Positions 31,468 to 40,600 of a DNA stretch of 40,698 nucleotides are shown one piece after another (the first letter of the stretch is position 1; every line of letters begins with the position of its first letter). Both the position numbers and the translations under genes were made by a program. This stretch comes from an uncultured Oscillospiraceae bacterium (GTDB lineage: Bacteria; Bacillota; Clostridia; Oscillospirales; Oscillospiraceae), in contig CAJUEG010000016.1 of assembly GCA_910584835.1 (NCBI GenBank), forward strand, positions 1-40,698. The letters run 5' to 3'. The notes under the pieces are model-generated. The model ran no database searches, had not been told where the DNA came from, and worked only from the letters and a program-made list of their open reading frames with translations.

Positions 31468-33150
31468 ATGGTAGACATCATTGACGGCGCGCTGTTTCAG
31501 CGCATGGTGATTCACGGCTCCGCCTCCATCAGCGTCCAGAAGCAGGCCATCAACGATCTGAACGTATTCCCCGTCCCCGATGGGGACACCGGCACCAACA
31601 TGTCCCTGACCATCGGCACCGCCGCCGCCGAGGCGAAGAAGAAGCCGGCCCAGTCCATCGGCAAGGCCGCCTCCATCAACGCCTCCGCCCTGCTGCGGGG
31701 GGCCCGGGGCAACTCGGGGGTCATCCTGTCCCTGCTGTTCCGGGGGGTTTCCAAGGGGCTGAAGGAGCGGGACGAAGCGGACGGCGCCGCCTTCGCCGCC
31801 GCCCTGAACGAGGGCGTGTCCGCCGCCTACAAAGCGGTGATGAAGCCCGCCGAGGGCACCATTCTGACGGTTTCCCGCCTGGCCGCGGCCAAGGCGTCCG
31901 AGGCCGCCCAGGAGCACAACAGCGTGGAGGCCGTGCTGGAGGCCGCCATCACCGAAGGCCAGGCTGCCCTGGCGGACACGGTAAATCAGAACCCGGTGCT
32001 GAAAAAGGCCGGGGTGGTGGACGCGGGGGGCAAGGGCTTTTTGTGCATCCTCCAGGGGATGCTGGACGAGCTGCGGGGCCTGCCCGTCCCGGAGGAGGAG
32101 AACCAGGGGCTGCCGGTGAAGGAGTCCGCCGACTTCGCCTCCCTCACCGACGAGGAGATCACCTTCACCTTCGACACGGTGTTCATCGTGCGCAAGACCG
32201 CCGGCAGGTCCATCGAGCCCTTCCGCACCTATTTGAACAGCATCGGCGACAGCCTGGTGATCGGCGAGGACGACGAGGCGTTTAAGGTCCACGTCCACAC
32301 CGACATCCCCGGCGCGGCGCTGAGCGAGGCCCAGAAATACGGCACCCTGGAGCTGGCCAAAATTGAGAATATGCGCACCCAGTACGAGGACATGGCCGCG
32401 GGCAAGAAGCCCCAGAGCACCGACGACCTGGACCAGGTCGAGGCGGAGCTGGAGGCCCGGGAGGGCGGGGACGCCATCGCCGCCCCGGAGAAAAAGTACG
32501 GCGTGGTGGCCGTCAGCGCCGGGGAGGGCATGGCCGGCGTGTTCCGGGACCTGGGGGTGGACGGCATCATCTCCGGCGGCCAGACCATGAACCCCTCCAC
32601 CGAGGACATCTGCCGGGAGATCGCCCGCACCCCCGCCGAGGTGGTGTTTGTGCTGCCCAACAACAAGAACATCATCATGGCCGCCCAGCAGTGCGTGGGC
32701 CTCATCGAGGGCAAGGAGGTGGTGGTGGTGCCCACCCGCACCGTGCCCCAGGGCATCTCCGCCATGCTGGTGCTGGACCCGGAGGCGGACACCGAGACCA
32801 ACGCCGCCGCCATGGAGGAGGCCCGCAAGAACGTGCGCACCTCCGAGGTCACCTACGCCGCCCGGGACTCCGACTTCGACGGCTTTGACATCCACGAGGG
32901 GGACTACATGGCCCTGGCGGAAGGTCAGCTGTTCGGCACCGACCGGGCCATCGGCTCCCTGCTGGAGCGGCTGGCCCTGGCGGACTCCCAGCAGAACGCC
33001 GAGTTCATCAGCATTTTCTACGGCGAGGACGTCACCGAGGACCAGGCCAGCGAGACCCTGTCCATCTTCCAGAAGGCGTGCCCCAACGCCGAGATCACCC
33101 TGCTGTCCGGCGGCCAGCCCGTCTACTACTATATGATATCCGCGGAATGA
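31468..33150 (+). CDS. fakA: Fatty acid kinase catalytic subunit FakA (YloV, DAK2 domain)
   Basis: A 560-residue kinase subunit that phosphorylates fatty acids bound to FakB (DegV) partners, feeding exogenous fatty acids into phospholipids. The N-terminal DAK2 domain has the ATP/Mg motif VPDGDTGTNM (36-45), ALLRGARGNSGVILS and GTILTV; a second domain and a DegV-like C-terminal domain follow (VVVVPTRTVPQGISAML). I chose ATG 31468 after AGAGAGGA. It is closed by a strong terminator at 33201. Confidence 0.95.
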   Translation: MVDIIDGALFQRMVIHGSASISVQKQAINDLNVFPVPDGDTGTNMSLTIGTAAAEAKKKPAQSIGKAASINASALLRGARGNSGVILSLLFRGVSKGLKERDEADGAAFAAALNEGVSAAYKAVMKPAEGTILTVSRLAAAKASEAAQEHNSVEAVLEAAITEGQAALADTVNQNPVLKKAGVVDAGGKGFLCILQGMLDELRGLPVPEEENQGLPVKESADFASLTDEEITFTFDTVFIVRKTAGRSIEPFRTYLNSIGDSLVIGEDDEAFKVHVHTDIPGAALSEAQKYGTLELAKIENMRTQYEDMAAGKKPQSTDDLDQVEAELEAREGGDAIAAPEKKYGVVAVSAGEGMAGVFRDLGVDGIISGGQTMNPSTEDICREIARTPAEVVFVLPNNKNIIMAAQQCVGLIEGKEVVVVPTRTVPQGISAMLVLDPEADTETNAAAMEEARKNVRTSEVTYAARDSDFDGFDIHEGDYMALAEGQLFGTDRAIGSLLERLALADSQQNAEFISIFYGEDVTEDQASETLSIFQKACPNAEITLLSGGQPVYYYMISAE

Positions 33151-33200
33151 CTCCGCCGGAATGTGCGGAACCCGCCAAAACTCTGCGAGGCTTTTGTAAA

Positions 33201-33234
33201 ACTTCCCCGGACTTTTGTCCGGGGAAGTTTTTTG
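33201..33234 (+). terminator. Terminator of yloU-fakA
   Basis: Stem ACTTCCCCGGAC/GTCCGGGGAAGT with a 4-nt loop and six T's. Confidence 0.92.
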
Positions 33235-33253
33235 CGAAAAATGTAAAACGTGC

Positions 33254-33310
33254 TTGACATGAAATGTAAAGCGTGCTATACTCCATCTTGTAAAGCAAAC
33301 TTTACAAGAT
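33254..33310 (+). promoter_or_regulatory. Promoter with TGTAAAG operators of the small membrane-protein operon
   Basis: TTGACA (33254-33259), 17 nt, TATACT (33277-33282). A perfect inverted repeat with 11-bp arms (ATCTTGTAAAG, 4-nt spacer) covers the transcription start at 33285-33310. TGTAAA-type half sites also lie upstream of and within the promoter (TGTAAAACGTGC at 33242, TGTAAAGCGTGC at 33265). The XRE repressor encoded 350 nt downstream is the obvious ligand, by inference. Confidence 0.82.
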
Positions 33311-33323
33311 GGAGGTGGGAGAC

Positions 33324-33428
33324 ATGGATATGGACACAATCGGCGCGGTTGCGGTCTTGCTGCTTACAGTGGGCGCCGCCGCTCTGGCCATGAACAAGAA
33401 AAACAACGACGATGGCAAGAAAGACTGA
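33324..33428 (+). CDS. 34-residue single-pass membrane peptide
   Basis: Short ORF with a strong GGAGGTGGG site 5-8 nt before the ATG. It has an acidic N-terminus (MDMDTIG), one hydrophobic segment of about 18 residues (AVAVLLLTVGAAALAM) and a charged tail (NKKNNDDGKKD). It is first in the TGTAAAG-controlled operon. No family is recognised; good ribosome site and typical topology support it. Confidence 0.68.
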   Translation: MDMDTIGAVAVLLLTVGAAALAMNKKNNDDGKKD

Positions 33429-33444
33429 AAGGAGGGCCTGTACC

Positions 33445-33624
33445 TTGAACTTTCGCATGAGATTCACCACCCTTCTGGCTTCGGCCATGTTCCTTACGGG
33501 GATCGGCTGCTTGGCTGCCGCCATCGGCTGGGGGCACGACAGCGCTTGGTCGGCCGCCGCCATGTGCTTCTGCACCGCCGGGGTGTGCTTCAGCCGGCGG
33601 CAAAAGCCGCCGGAGGAGGGATAA
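33445..33624 (+). CDS. Small two-helix membrane protein
   Basis: A 59-residue protein with two hydrophobic segments (TTLLASAMFLTGIGCLAAAIGW and SAAAMCFCTAGVCF), then SRRQKPPEEG. The TTG start at 33445 is chosen because AAAGGAGGG lies 9 nt upstream; ATG 33457 is too far from it. Function unknown. Confidence 0.68.
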   Translation: MNFRMRFTTLLASAMFLTGIGCLAAAIGWGHDSAWSAAAMCFCTAGVCFSRRQKPPEEG

Positions 33625-33661
33625 TATGCAGCAAATTGTTTCCACGGTAAGGAGGGATGAC

Positions 33662-33865
33662 ATGGAAAACCGCATCGCCGCCCTGCGGAAGGAGCGGCGG
33701 ATATCCCAGGCGGAGCTGGCCGAGGCGGTGGCCGTCACCCGGCAGACCATCATCTCGCTGGAGAGCGGGCGGTACAACGCCTCCCTGCTGCTGGCCCACA
33801 AGATCGCCAAATACTTTGAGACAACCATTGAGGACATTTTTCTGTTTGAGGAGGAAGAGACATGA
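33662..33865 (+). CDS. XRE-family repressor (short HTH protein)
   Basis: A 67-residue Cro/CI-like DNA-binding protein: NRIAALRKERRISQAELAEAVAVTRQTIISLESGRYNASLLLAHKIAKYFETTIEDIF, the complete helix-turn-helix domain and little else. ATG 33662 follows TAAGGAGGG and matches usual family starts; ATG 33626, with its own GGAGG, would add 12 residues. It likely represses its own operon through the TGTAAAG palindrome at 33285-33310. Its stop overlaps the next start (ATGA). Confidence 0.9.
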   Translation: MENRIAALRKERRISQAELAEAVAVTRQTIISLESGRYNASLLLAHKIAKYFETTIEDIFLFEEEET

Positions 33866-34104
33866 AGCGCAATTGCAATTTCAACATGAACCCCGCCTTT
33901 GCCGCCGGCATCACCCTGCTGTGGATCGGCGTTTTCATCCGCAATGTGCTGGAACTGGGCGGCCCCGTGAACACCGCGGCCCATTTCCTGTGCGGCGCGG
34001 GATGCGGCCTGGTATTGATCGGCCTGCTGTACGGCTCCCCCAAAACCCGGCCCCTGTTTGACAGGTTCCGCGCGCTCAAGCTGCGGCTGACGGGCCGGGA
34101 ATAA
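33862..34104 (+). CDS. Small membrane protein
   Basis: An 80-residue protein with two hydrophobic helices (FAAGITLLWIGVFI and AAHFLCGAGCGLVLIGLLYG) and a basic C-terminus (FRALKLRLTGRE). It overlaps the repressor stop by four bases, so it is translationally coupled. No family recognised. Confidence 0.75.
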   Translation: MKRNCNFNMNPAFAAGITLLWIGVFIRNVLELGGPVNTAAHFLCGAGCGLVLIGLLYGSPKTRPLFDRFRALKLRLTGRE

Positions 34105-34116
34105 GGAGGAGCCCCC

Positions 34117-34578
34117 ATGCTGATGCATATCTTTGATACATCCAACTTTGACCGCTCCCTGCGCCGCCGCCGTCTGACAGCCTTCGCCCTGCTGGCGGTG
34201 GGCATCGTGGGCATCCTGTGCTACCTGTTCCTCATCCACGGCAGCCAGACCTTCCCCGACTTTGCCCGGGGCTTCTACCTGGGCGGGGCCAGCGGCATCT
34301 GCATCGGGTCGGTGTTCCTGCTGGTGCGCACCACCTATCTGCTTACCCACCCGGAGGCCCGGAAAAAGGCCAAAATCAAGGAGCAGGACGAACGGGAAAA
34401 GACCATCATCAACCAGTCCTTCCAGTTCGCCGGCGTGTTCACCTTTTTTGCCTGCGCCGCCTCTCTGTTCGTGCTGGTGGCGGTGAGCCTGGAGGCCGCC
34501 GCGGCGGTGCTGGGGGTGGTGGCGCTGTATTCCATCGTGTGGGTGGCCGCCAGCATCTACCTGTCCAAAAAGCTGTGA
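34117..34578 (+). CDS. Four-helix membrane protein
   Basis: A 153-residue protein with a basic stretch (RSLRRRR) before the first of four predicted helices. Two helices lie on each side of a charged middle (EARKKAKIKEQDEREKTIINQS). The KIKEQDERE segment resembles membrane proteins often found with small XRE regulators in Clostridia. The ATG follows AAGGAGGAG. Function unknown; its stop overlaps the rluD-like start. Confidence 0.78.
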   Translation: MLMHIFDTSNFDRSLRRRRLTAFALLAVGIVGILCYLFLIHGSQTFPDFARGFYLGGASGICIGSVFLLVRTTYLLTHPEARKKAKIKEQDEREKTIINQSFQFAGVFTFFACAASLFVLVAVSLEAAAAVLGVVALYSIVWVAASIYLSKKL

Positions 34579-35483
34579 GCGCCCGGTATCTCACCTTAAA
34601 CATCACCCCCGAGCTGGCGGGGCTGGAGGTCAACACCCTTCTGCGCCGCACCCTGGGCCTGTCGGGCACGGTGCTGCGCCGGGTGAAGTGGCTGGAGGAC
34701 GGCGTCACCCTGGACGGCGCGCGGGTAAACGTCCGGGTCCGAGCGGCGCAGGGACAGACGCTGGCGGTGCGCATGACGGACCCAAAACCCTCTTCCGGGG
34801 TCGTCCCCGTCCCCGGCCCCCTGGACATTGTGTACGAGGACCCGGACCTGATCGTGCTCAACAAGGCCCCCGGCGTGCTGGTCCACCCCGGCCACGGCCA
34901 TTTTGACGACACGCTGGGCAATTACCTGATGTATCATTACCGGCAGTCCGGGGACGAGTCGGGCTTTCACCCCGTCCACCGGCTGGACAAGGGCACCTCG
35001 GGGCTGGTGGTGATCGCCAAGCACCCCCACGCCCAGGAGAAGCTGAAGAATCAGCTCCACACCGGGGACTTCCGCCGGGTGTACCTGGCGGTGTGCGACG
35101 GCGTCCCCCCGGCGCCCTCCGGGCTGATCGACGCCCCCATCGGCCGGACGGACGGCTCTCTCATGGCCCGGGAGGTGCGGCCCGGCGGGCAGCCCGCCCG
35201 CACCCGATACCGGGTCATCCGGGCCTGCGGTCCCCGCTCCCTGGTGGAGCTGGAGCTGGAGACGGGGCGCACCCACCAGATCCGCGTCCACATGGCCCAT
35301 CTGGGCTGCCCCCTCACCGGGGATTTTCTGTACGGAACGGAGGACGACTCCCTCATCTCCCGCCCCGCCCTCCACTCCGCCCGGCTGGAGCTGACCCACC
35401 CCATCACCGGGGAGCGGCTGCGCTTTTCCGCCCCCCTGCCCGCCGACCTGGCGGCGCTGATTTCAGAGGAGGATATCGTGTGA
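34575..35483 (+). CDS. RluD-type rRNA/tRNA pseudouridine synthase
   Basis: A 302-residue RluA/RluD family enzyme that isomerises uridine to pseudouridine in RNA. The catalytic motif HRLDKGTSG (135-143, Asp138) is intact, followed by RVYLAVCDG, RTRYRVI, LELETGRTHQIRVHMAHLGCPLTGD and a C-terminal HPITGERLRF. An N-terminal S4-like part precedes it. The GTG start overlaps the previous stop and lacks a strong ribosome site, so coupling is likely. The RNA target cannot be told from sequence. Confidence 0.93.
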   Translation: MSARYLTLNITPELAGLEVNTLLRRTLGLSGTVLRRVKWLEDGVTLDGARVNVRVRAAQGQTLAVRMTDPKPSSGVVPVPGPLDIVYEDPDLIVLNKAPGVLVHPGHGHFDDTLGNYLMYHYRQSGDESGFHPVHRLDKGTSGLVVIAKHPHAQEKLKNQLHTGDFRRVYLAVCDGVPPAPSGLIDAPIGRTDGSLMAREVRPGGQPARTRYRVIRACGPRSLVELELETGRTHQIRVHMAHLGCPLTGDFLYGTEDDSLISRPALHSARLELTHPITGERLRFSAPLPADLAALISEEDIV

Positions 35484-35659
35484 AAAAACTACAGCTTGTA
35501 AGCCTCGCCATACTGGGCCTGTCGGTGCTCCTGTGGACGGCGGGACGGATTTTTCTCCCCCTGCCCGACTGGGCGGTGCGGGCCAACGGCGTTGTCATGA
35601 TGATTGCCATGGCGCTGCTGATGTTTTCCACCGTCCGGCTCAGAATAAAGAATTCCTAA
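35480..35659 (+). CDS. Small two-helix membrane protein
   Basis: A 59-residue protein whose GTG start overlaps the rluD-like stop and follows AGAGGAGG. Two hydrophobic helices (LQLVSLAILGLSVLLWTAG and VRANGVVMMIAMALLMFST) are joined by RIFLPLPDW. No family recognised. Confidence 0.72.
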   Translation: MKKLQLVSLAILGLSVLLWTAGRIFLPLPDWAVRANGVVMMIAMALLMFSTVRLRIKNS

Positions 35660-35675
35660 AAGAGGCGGCGCGCTA

Positions 35676-35705
35676 TTGACAGCGCAACGTCATATGATGT
35701 ATAAT
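35676..35705 (+). promoter_or_regulatory. Promoter of the DUF6440 gene
   Basis: TTGACA, 18 nt, TATAAT. Confidence 0.8.
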
Positions 35706-35740
35706 ATTACTTGATTCCATATGAGAAAGGAAGGATTCCC

Positions 35741-35923
35741 ATGAGTAAAAACGACCGTTTTGAAATCATCCATCAGGAGGGCAACGGCCTGACCAAGCCC
35801 CAATGCCTGGTGCTGATGGACACCGCCACCGGCGTGCAATACCTGTTTGTCTCCTCCGGCAACAGCGGCGGCCTGTGTCCCCTGGTGGACAAGGAGGGCG
35901 GGCCCCTTAAGTGGGATGTTTGA
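35741..35923 (+). CDS. DUF6440 family protein
   Basis: A 60-residue protein, DRFEIIHQEG, then VLMDTATGVQYLFVSSGNSGGLCPLVDKEGGPLKWD, a pattern I associate with DUF6440. It is a small beta-rich protein of unknown role, common in Firmicutes. The ATG follows AGAAAGGAAGG. It has its own promoter and terminator. Confidence 0.82.
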   Translation: MSKNDRFEIIHQEGNGLTKPQCLVLMDTATGVQYLFVSSGNSGGLCPLVDKEGGPLKWDV

Positions 35924-36005
35924 GAAGCGCGGAGAAGCGGACGGCGAGGAAGCTTGGAGCGCAGCGAAAGCGGAGAAAGTCCGGGATTTTCCCGGACTTT
36001 TTTGT
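35924..36005 (+). repeat. Truncated repeat unit with terminator behind the DUF6440 gene
   Basis: Directly after the stop comes GAAGCGCGGAGAAGCGGAC, then AAGCTTGGAGCGCAGCGAAAG, the same module as behind mreB but cut short. It is followed by a terminator stem AAGTCCGGG/CCCGGACTT with seven T's (35977-36004). Confidence 0.82.
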
Positions 36006-36073
36006 TTCCTCCTGTGACATTCCCCCCAAAACCGCGTCTTTAAGGGTGAAGGGCCTTTCGAGGAGTTGATACC

Positions 36074-36272
36074 ATGGACGACAACCGCATCATCGAGCTG
36101 TTTTTTGCCCGGGACGAGGGGGCTGTCCGAGGTGGTGTCCTGCGGCGAGACGCCGGAGGGCGCGCTCATACCCGGCGGGCCCCGTCCCGCAGGGGGGCCG
36201 CCCGAGGCCAATCAGGTCCAGGAGACCGGCCAGCCTGCCCATTATGACGTCATCTATGGGGAGGGCGAATAA
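36074..36272 (+). pseudogene. ECF sigma factor remnant fused to an unrelated tail
   Basis: ATG 36074, after AGGAG, encodes MDDNRIIELFFARDEGA, the usual start of an ECF sigma factor (compare VELFLARSPDAV in the gene at 29468). After about 17 codons the similarity stops. From about 36120 a different frame (ending GQPAHYDVIYGEGE at 36272) looks like the C-terminus of another protein. The structure fits an internal deletion joining the first codons of a sigma gene to the end of a downstream gene. Upstream, GCGTCTTTA near 36038 resembles an ECF -10 region. Confidence 0.62.
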
Positions 36273-36372
36273 ATTCCCCTTTCCTTTTCCGGGAAAATCG
36301 GGTATAATGATTGCCGGTCGGACGGATATGCGCCGCCCCGGCTGGCAATCCTTTACTTTGAGGTGACCAAAT

Positions 36373-36960
36373 ATGGCCCGCAGCGATATGAACCGCCCCA
36401 CCATGAAGATCTCCTACAACGCCCCGGTGGCCCTCACCTTTGCCCTGGTCTCCCTGCTGGCCCTGGTGGCCAACCACTTCACCGGCGGCTGGACCAACGC
36501 CCACCTGTTTTCCGTCTATCAGTGCTCGCTGGCCGACCCGCTGGCCTGGTTTCGGTTTTTCGGCCACGTGCTGGGCCACAGCGGCTATGCCCACTACATC
36601 GGCAACATGGTGCTCATCCTGGTGCTGGGGCCCAACCTGGAGGACCGCTTCGGCAGCTGGACCGTGCTGTGGGCCATCCTGTTCACCGCCCTGGTGTCCG
36701 GGCTGGTCCAGTTCATCTTCTTTCCCCAGACCGCCCTGCTGGGCGCGTCGGGCATCGTGTTTATGATGATCCTGCTGTCCTCCTTCGGCGGCGTGCGCAA
36801 CGGCACCATCCCCACCACCCTGATCCTGGTGGCCATCTTCTACCTGGGCGGGGAGCTGTGGGACGCCATCTTCGTCAAGGACAACATCTCCCAGCTCACC
36901 CATATCATCGGGGGGCTGTGCGGCACGGTGCTGGGCTTCGCCCTGTCCGGGAGGAAATAG
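36373..36960 (+). CDS. Rhomboid family intramembrane serine protease
   Basis: A 195-residue membrane protein with about six hydrophobic helices. The rhomboid catalytic dyad is present: serine 126 in GASGIVF and histidine 177 in THIIGGLCG. The conserved GHVLGHSGYAHYIGNM loop precedes them. It cleaves membrane proteins within the bilayer; the substrate is unknown. The ATG follows GAGGTG; a TATAAT at 36303 may be its -10. Behind the stop lie a repeat remnant and a terminator. Confidence 0.93.
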   Translation: MARSDMNRPTMKISYNAPVALTFALVSLLALVANHFTGGWTNAHLFSVYQCSLADPLAWFRFFGHVLGHSGYAHYIGNMVLILVLGPNLEDRFGSWTVLWAILFTALVSGLVQFIFFPQTALLGASGIVFMMILLSSFGGVRNGTIPTTLILVAIFYLGGELWDAIFVKDNISQLTHIIGGLCGTVLGFALSGRK

Positions 36961-37080
36961 CGCAGCAGCAGGCGCACAGGGAGGCTTGGCCCGGAGCGAG
37001 CTTTGCAAACCAGGAATTGCGGAGCAATTCTGTTTGTGAGGCAAGCCGGAGGGAAAGCGGCCCCTTGCGCGCTCAACTGG
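36961..37080 (+). repeat. Diverged repeat copy behind the rhomboid gene
   Basis: Starts at the stop codon (TAGCGCAGCAGCAGGCGCAC), with GGAGGCTTGGCCCGGAGCGAG matching the core of the units behind mreB and the sheath gene. An inner hairpin GAATTGC/GCAATTC (37013-37031) is specific to this copy. Confidence 0.6.
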
Positions 37081-37103
37081 ACCGTGGATACAGAGCATTC
37101 CCA

Positions 37104-37128
37104 CCCCCTCCAAGTGGAGGGGGTTTTT
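37104..37128 (+). terminator. Terminator of the rhomboid gene
   Basis: Stem CCCCCTCC/GGAGGGGG with an AAGT loop, then five T's. Confidence 0.88.
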
Positions 37129-37142
37129 CTCCGCTGTAAACA

Positions 37143-37213
37143 ATATGTGAACAACATATATTTCCCTTGACATCCGGGATAGCCGGGGCTAATATATGTG
37201 AAGCAAATATATT
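37143..37213 (+). promoter_or_regulatory. Promoter and AT-rich operators of the marR-ABC operon
   Basis: TTGACA (37167-37172), 17 nt, TAATAT (37190-37195). Two AT-rich inverted repeats flank it: ATATGT/ACATAT at about 37144-37160 and AATATAT/ATATATT at about 37191-37213. The second overlaps the -10, as expected for MarR autorepression. Confidence 0.72.
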
Positions 37214-37226
37214 TGGAGGCGATGTC

Positions 37227-37685
37227 GTGAAGGAAGGCGAGCAAATCTCCATTTTCGCCGTATTCCAAACCCTGAAGGCCAAGACCGTCCGGCTGCTGGA
37301 CCCCGTGTTTCAGGCGGAGGGGCTCACCCCTCTCCAGGCCCGGATGCTGCTCCACCTGTCCCGGAAGGACGCCACCGTGGGCGATATCAGCGAAATGACG
37401 AATATGGGGCAGGCCAACGCCTCCTCTCTGTGCAAGAAGCTGGAGCGGGAGGGCTTTCTCACCCGCCGGCGCAGCTGCCCCGACCGCCGGGTGGTCACCC
37501 TGTCCCTCACCCCCAAGGGGCGGGAGGCAATGGCCCATATCCAAGGGAAGCTGGACCGCTATCTGGCCCTGATCGCCGCCCGGCCCGAGGCGGAGCGCGA
37601 GGAGCTCATCCGCGGCCTGCGGACTGTGGAGCACGCGCTGGACTACCTATTTGAACAAACCAAAGGAGAGCAAAACCCATGCTGA
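37227..37685 (+). CDS. MarR family transcriptional regulator
   Basis: A 152-residue winged-helix regulator: LTPLQARMLLHLSRKDATVGDISEMTNMGQANASSLCKKLEREGFLTRRRSCPDRRVVTLSLTPKG, the full MarR recognition helix and wing. The start GTG 37227 follows TTGGAGG. It overlaps the ABC transporter start by 7 nt, so the two are co-expressed and it very likely controls the transporter in response to an unknown ligand. Confidence 0.92.
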   Translation: MKEGEQISIFAVFQTLKAKTVRLLDPVFQAEGLTPLQARMLLHLSRKDATVGDISEMTNMGQANASSLCKKLEREGFLTRRRSCPDRRVVTLSLTPKGREAMAHIQGKLDRYLALIAARPEAEREELIRGLRTVEHALDYLFEQTKGEQNPC

Positions 37686-40600
37686 AACTTGTGAGCATCA
37701 CCAAGCAGTACACCCTGGGCGGCAACACCATCGACGCCCTGCGGGGGGTGGACCTGGAGTTCCGGGAGAACGAGTTTGTGTCCATACTCGGCCCCTCCGG
37801 CTGCGGCAAGACCACCACCCTGAACATCATCGGCGGGCTGGACCGCTACACCAGCGGCGACCTCATCATCAACGGCCGGTCCACCAAGCAGTACAAGGAC
37901 GGGGACTGGGACGCCTACCGCAACCACTCCATCGGCTTCGTGTTCCAGAGCTACAACCTGATCCCCCACCAGACGGTGCTGGCCAACGTGGAGCTGGCCC
38001 TGACCCTGGCGGGCGTGTCCAAAAAGGAGCGCCGCCGCCGGGCGGTGGAGGCCCTGGAAAAGGTGGGGCTGGGGGACCAGCTCAATAAGGTGCCCTCCCA
38101 GATGTCCGGCGGCCAGATGCAGCGGGTGGCCATCGCCCGGGCGCTTATCAACGACCCGGACATCCTCCTGGCCGACGAACCCACCGGGGCCCTGGACAGC
38201 GAGACCAGCGTGCAGGTGATGGAGCTTTTGAAGGAGGTGGCCCGGGACCGGCTGGTCATCATGGTCACCCACAACCCGGAGCTGGCCCAGCAGTACTCCA
38301 CCCGCATCATCACCCTCAAGGACGGCAGGGTCACCGGGGACTCCAACCCCTACCACGCCGAGGAGAGCGCCCCCGTCCTCACCGGGAAGCAGGCCCGGGC
38401 GGACAAGAAGCCCTCCATGTCCTTCCTGACGGCCCTGTCCCTGTCGCTGACCAACCTGCGCACCAAAATGGGCCGCACGGTGCTCACCGCCTTCGCCGGG
38501 TCCATCGGCATCATCGGCATCGCCCTCATCCTGGCGCTGTCCACCGGCATCAACGACTACATCAACCAGGTGCAGGAGGACACCCTGTCCAGCTACCCCC
38601 TGACCATCCAGGCGGAGAGCACCGACATGACCGCCATGATGGCCTCCCTCATGGGGGCGCGGCGGGAACAGCTCACCGGCGAGGCCGCCCAGGGCCAGGA
38701 CCCCGACCGGGTGTACGCCTCCACCGTGATGTACGACATGATGGACTCCATGCTCAACGCCGAGGTGGAGACCAACAACCTCCAGGCATTCAAGGAGTAT
38801 CTGGACAACGGGGGCGGCGGCATCAAGGACATGGCCAACATCCACTACAGCTACGACTTCGACTTTGACATCTACACCCAGGACGAGAACGGGGACATCA
38901 TCAAGTCCGACGTGATGACCCTGATGCAGGACGCCATGACCGCCATGTACGGCGGGGACTACTCCTCCTACTTCCAGCAGATGGGCTCCATGTACTCCGC
39001 CATGGACGTGTGGGAGGAGCTGCTTCCCGGCGAGGACGGCGAGCTCATCGCCCCCCAGGTGAAGGCGGACTACGAGCTGCTCTACGGCAGCTGGCCCCGG
39101 AGCCACGACGAGGTCATCCTGTTTGTGGACAGAAACAACGAGATCTCCGATCTGATGCTGTACGCCTTAGGGCTGATGCCCCACGACGATATGGAGGAGG
39201 CCATGGTATCCATGTCCAAGGGTGAGGCGGTGGACGCCCCCGACATGAGCTGGTCCTATGAGGAGCTGTGCCGGCTGGGCTTCAAGCTGATCCTCCCCGC
39301 GGAGTATTACCAGCACGACCCGGCCACGGACACCTACACCGACATGTCCGCCACCGAGACGGGGATGGACTTCCTCTACAACAGCGACGACACCGGCATC
39401 CGCCTGAAGGTGTCGGGCATCGCCCGGCCCACCGGGGAGGGCGGCGGCATGGGGGGCGGCATGACCTCCGGCGGCATCGGCTACACCAGCGCCCTCACCC
39501 GCTTCGCCATTGAGACCACCGGGGAGACCGAGATTTTGAAACGGCAGCTGGACGATCCGGACACCGACGTGATTTCCAACCTCCCCTTCCCCAAGGACAC
39601 CGACACGGAGCCCTCCGACTGGCAGAAGCGCCAGGACATCCAGGACCACCTGCGCTCCCTGTCCGTCTCCGAGAAGGCCGCGGCCTATATCGACGTGATG
39701 GGCCAGCCCTCCCAGGAGTACGTGGACGCGGTGGTGGAGCAGCAGATGGCGGGCATGACCCGCCAGTCCATTGAGGATATGATCGTGGAGCAGTACGCGG
39801 TTGAGATGGGGGTGAACGGGGACACCGTGCGGGGCTACATCGCCGACATGAGCGACGACGACCTTTTTGCCCGGATGGAGGAGGCCGTGGCCCAGGGGGT
39901 GCGGGAGCAGTACGCCCAGGGCGTCCAGGCCCAGCTGGGGGCCATGAGCCAGGACCAGCTGGCCGCCATGCTGGACGCGGCGGCGGACCTGTCCGCCTCC
40001 GCCCTGCCCATGCCGGTGGAGCAGCTGGAGCCGTGGCAGTTTGTCTACCTCTACGACCACTATATGCCCCCCACCCGGTCCTCCTCCACCTACGAGGACA
40101 ACCTGGACCTGCTGGGCTACACCCGGCTGGACTCCCCCTCCGCCATCAGCATCTACGCCACCACCTTCGCGCAGAAGGACGAGATCGCCGACCTCATCCA
40201 GGCCTATAACGACGGCGTGGAAGATGAGGAGGACGAGATCACCTATACCGACTATGTGGCCCTGCTGATGAGTTCCATCACCGGCATCATCAGCGGCATC
40301 AGCTACCTGCTCATCGCCTTTGTGTCCATCTCCCTGGTGGTGTCCTCCATCATGATCGGCATCATCACCAACATCTCCGTGCTGGAGCGCACCAAGGAGA
40401 TCGGCATTCTCCGGGCCGTGGGCGCCTCCAAGCGGGATGTGTCCCGGGTGTTCAACGCGGAGACCCTCATCGTGGGGCTGGCCGCCGGCGTGCTGGGCAT
40501 TCTGGTCAGCGTGCTGGCCATCTTCCCCATCAACGCGGTCATCCATGAGCTGACGGGGCTGAACGACCTCACCGCGGTGCTCCCCCCTGTGGCCGGAGCC

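Noticed and set aside
31291..33339. Minus-strand open frame of 682 codons opposite fakA
   Set aside because: Antisense shadow with the same His/Gly/Val bias; no ribosome site. The same holds for frames opposite htpG (27297-28682) and the ABC transporter (37643-39106, 39167-40546).
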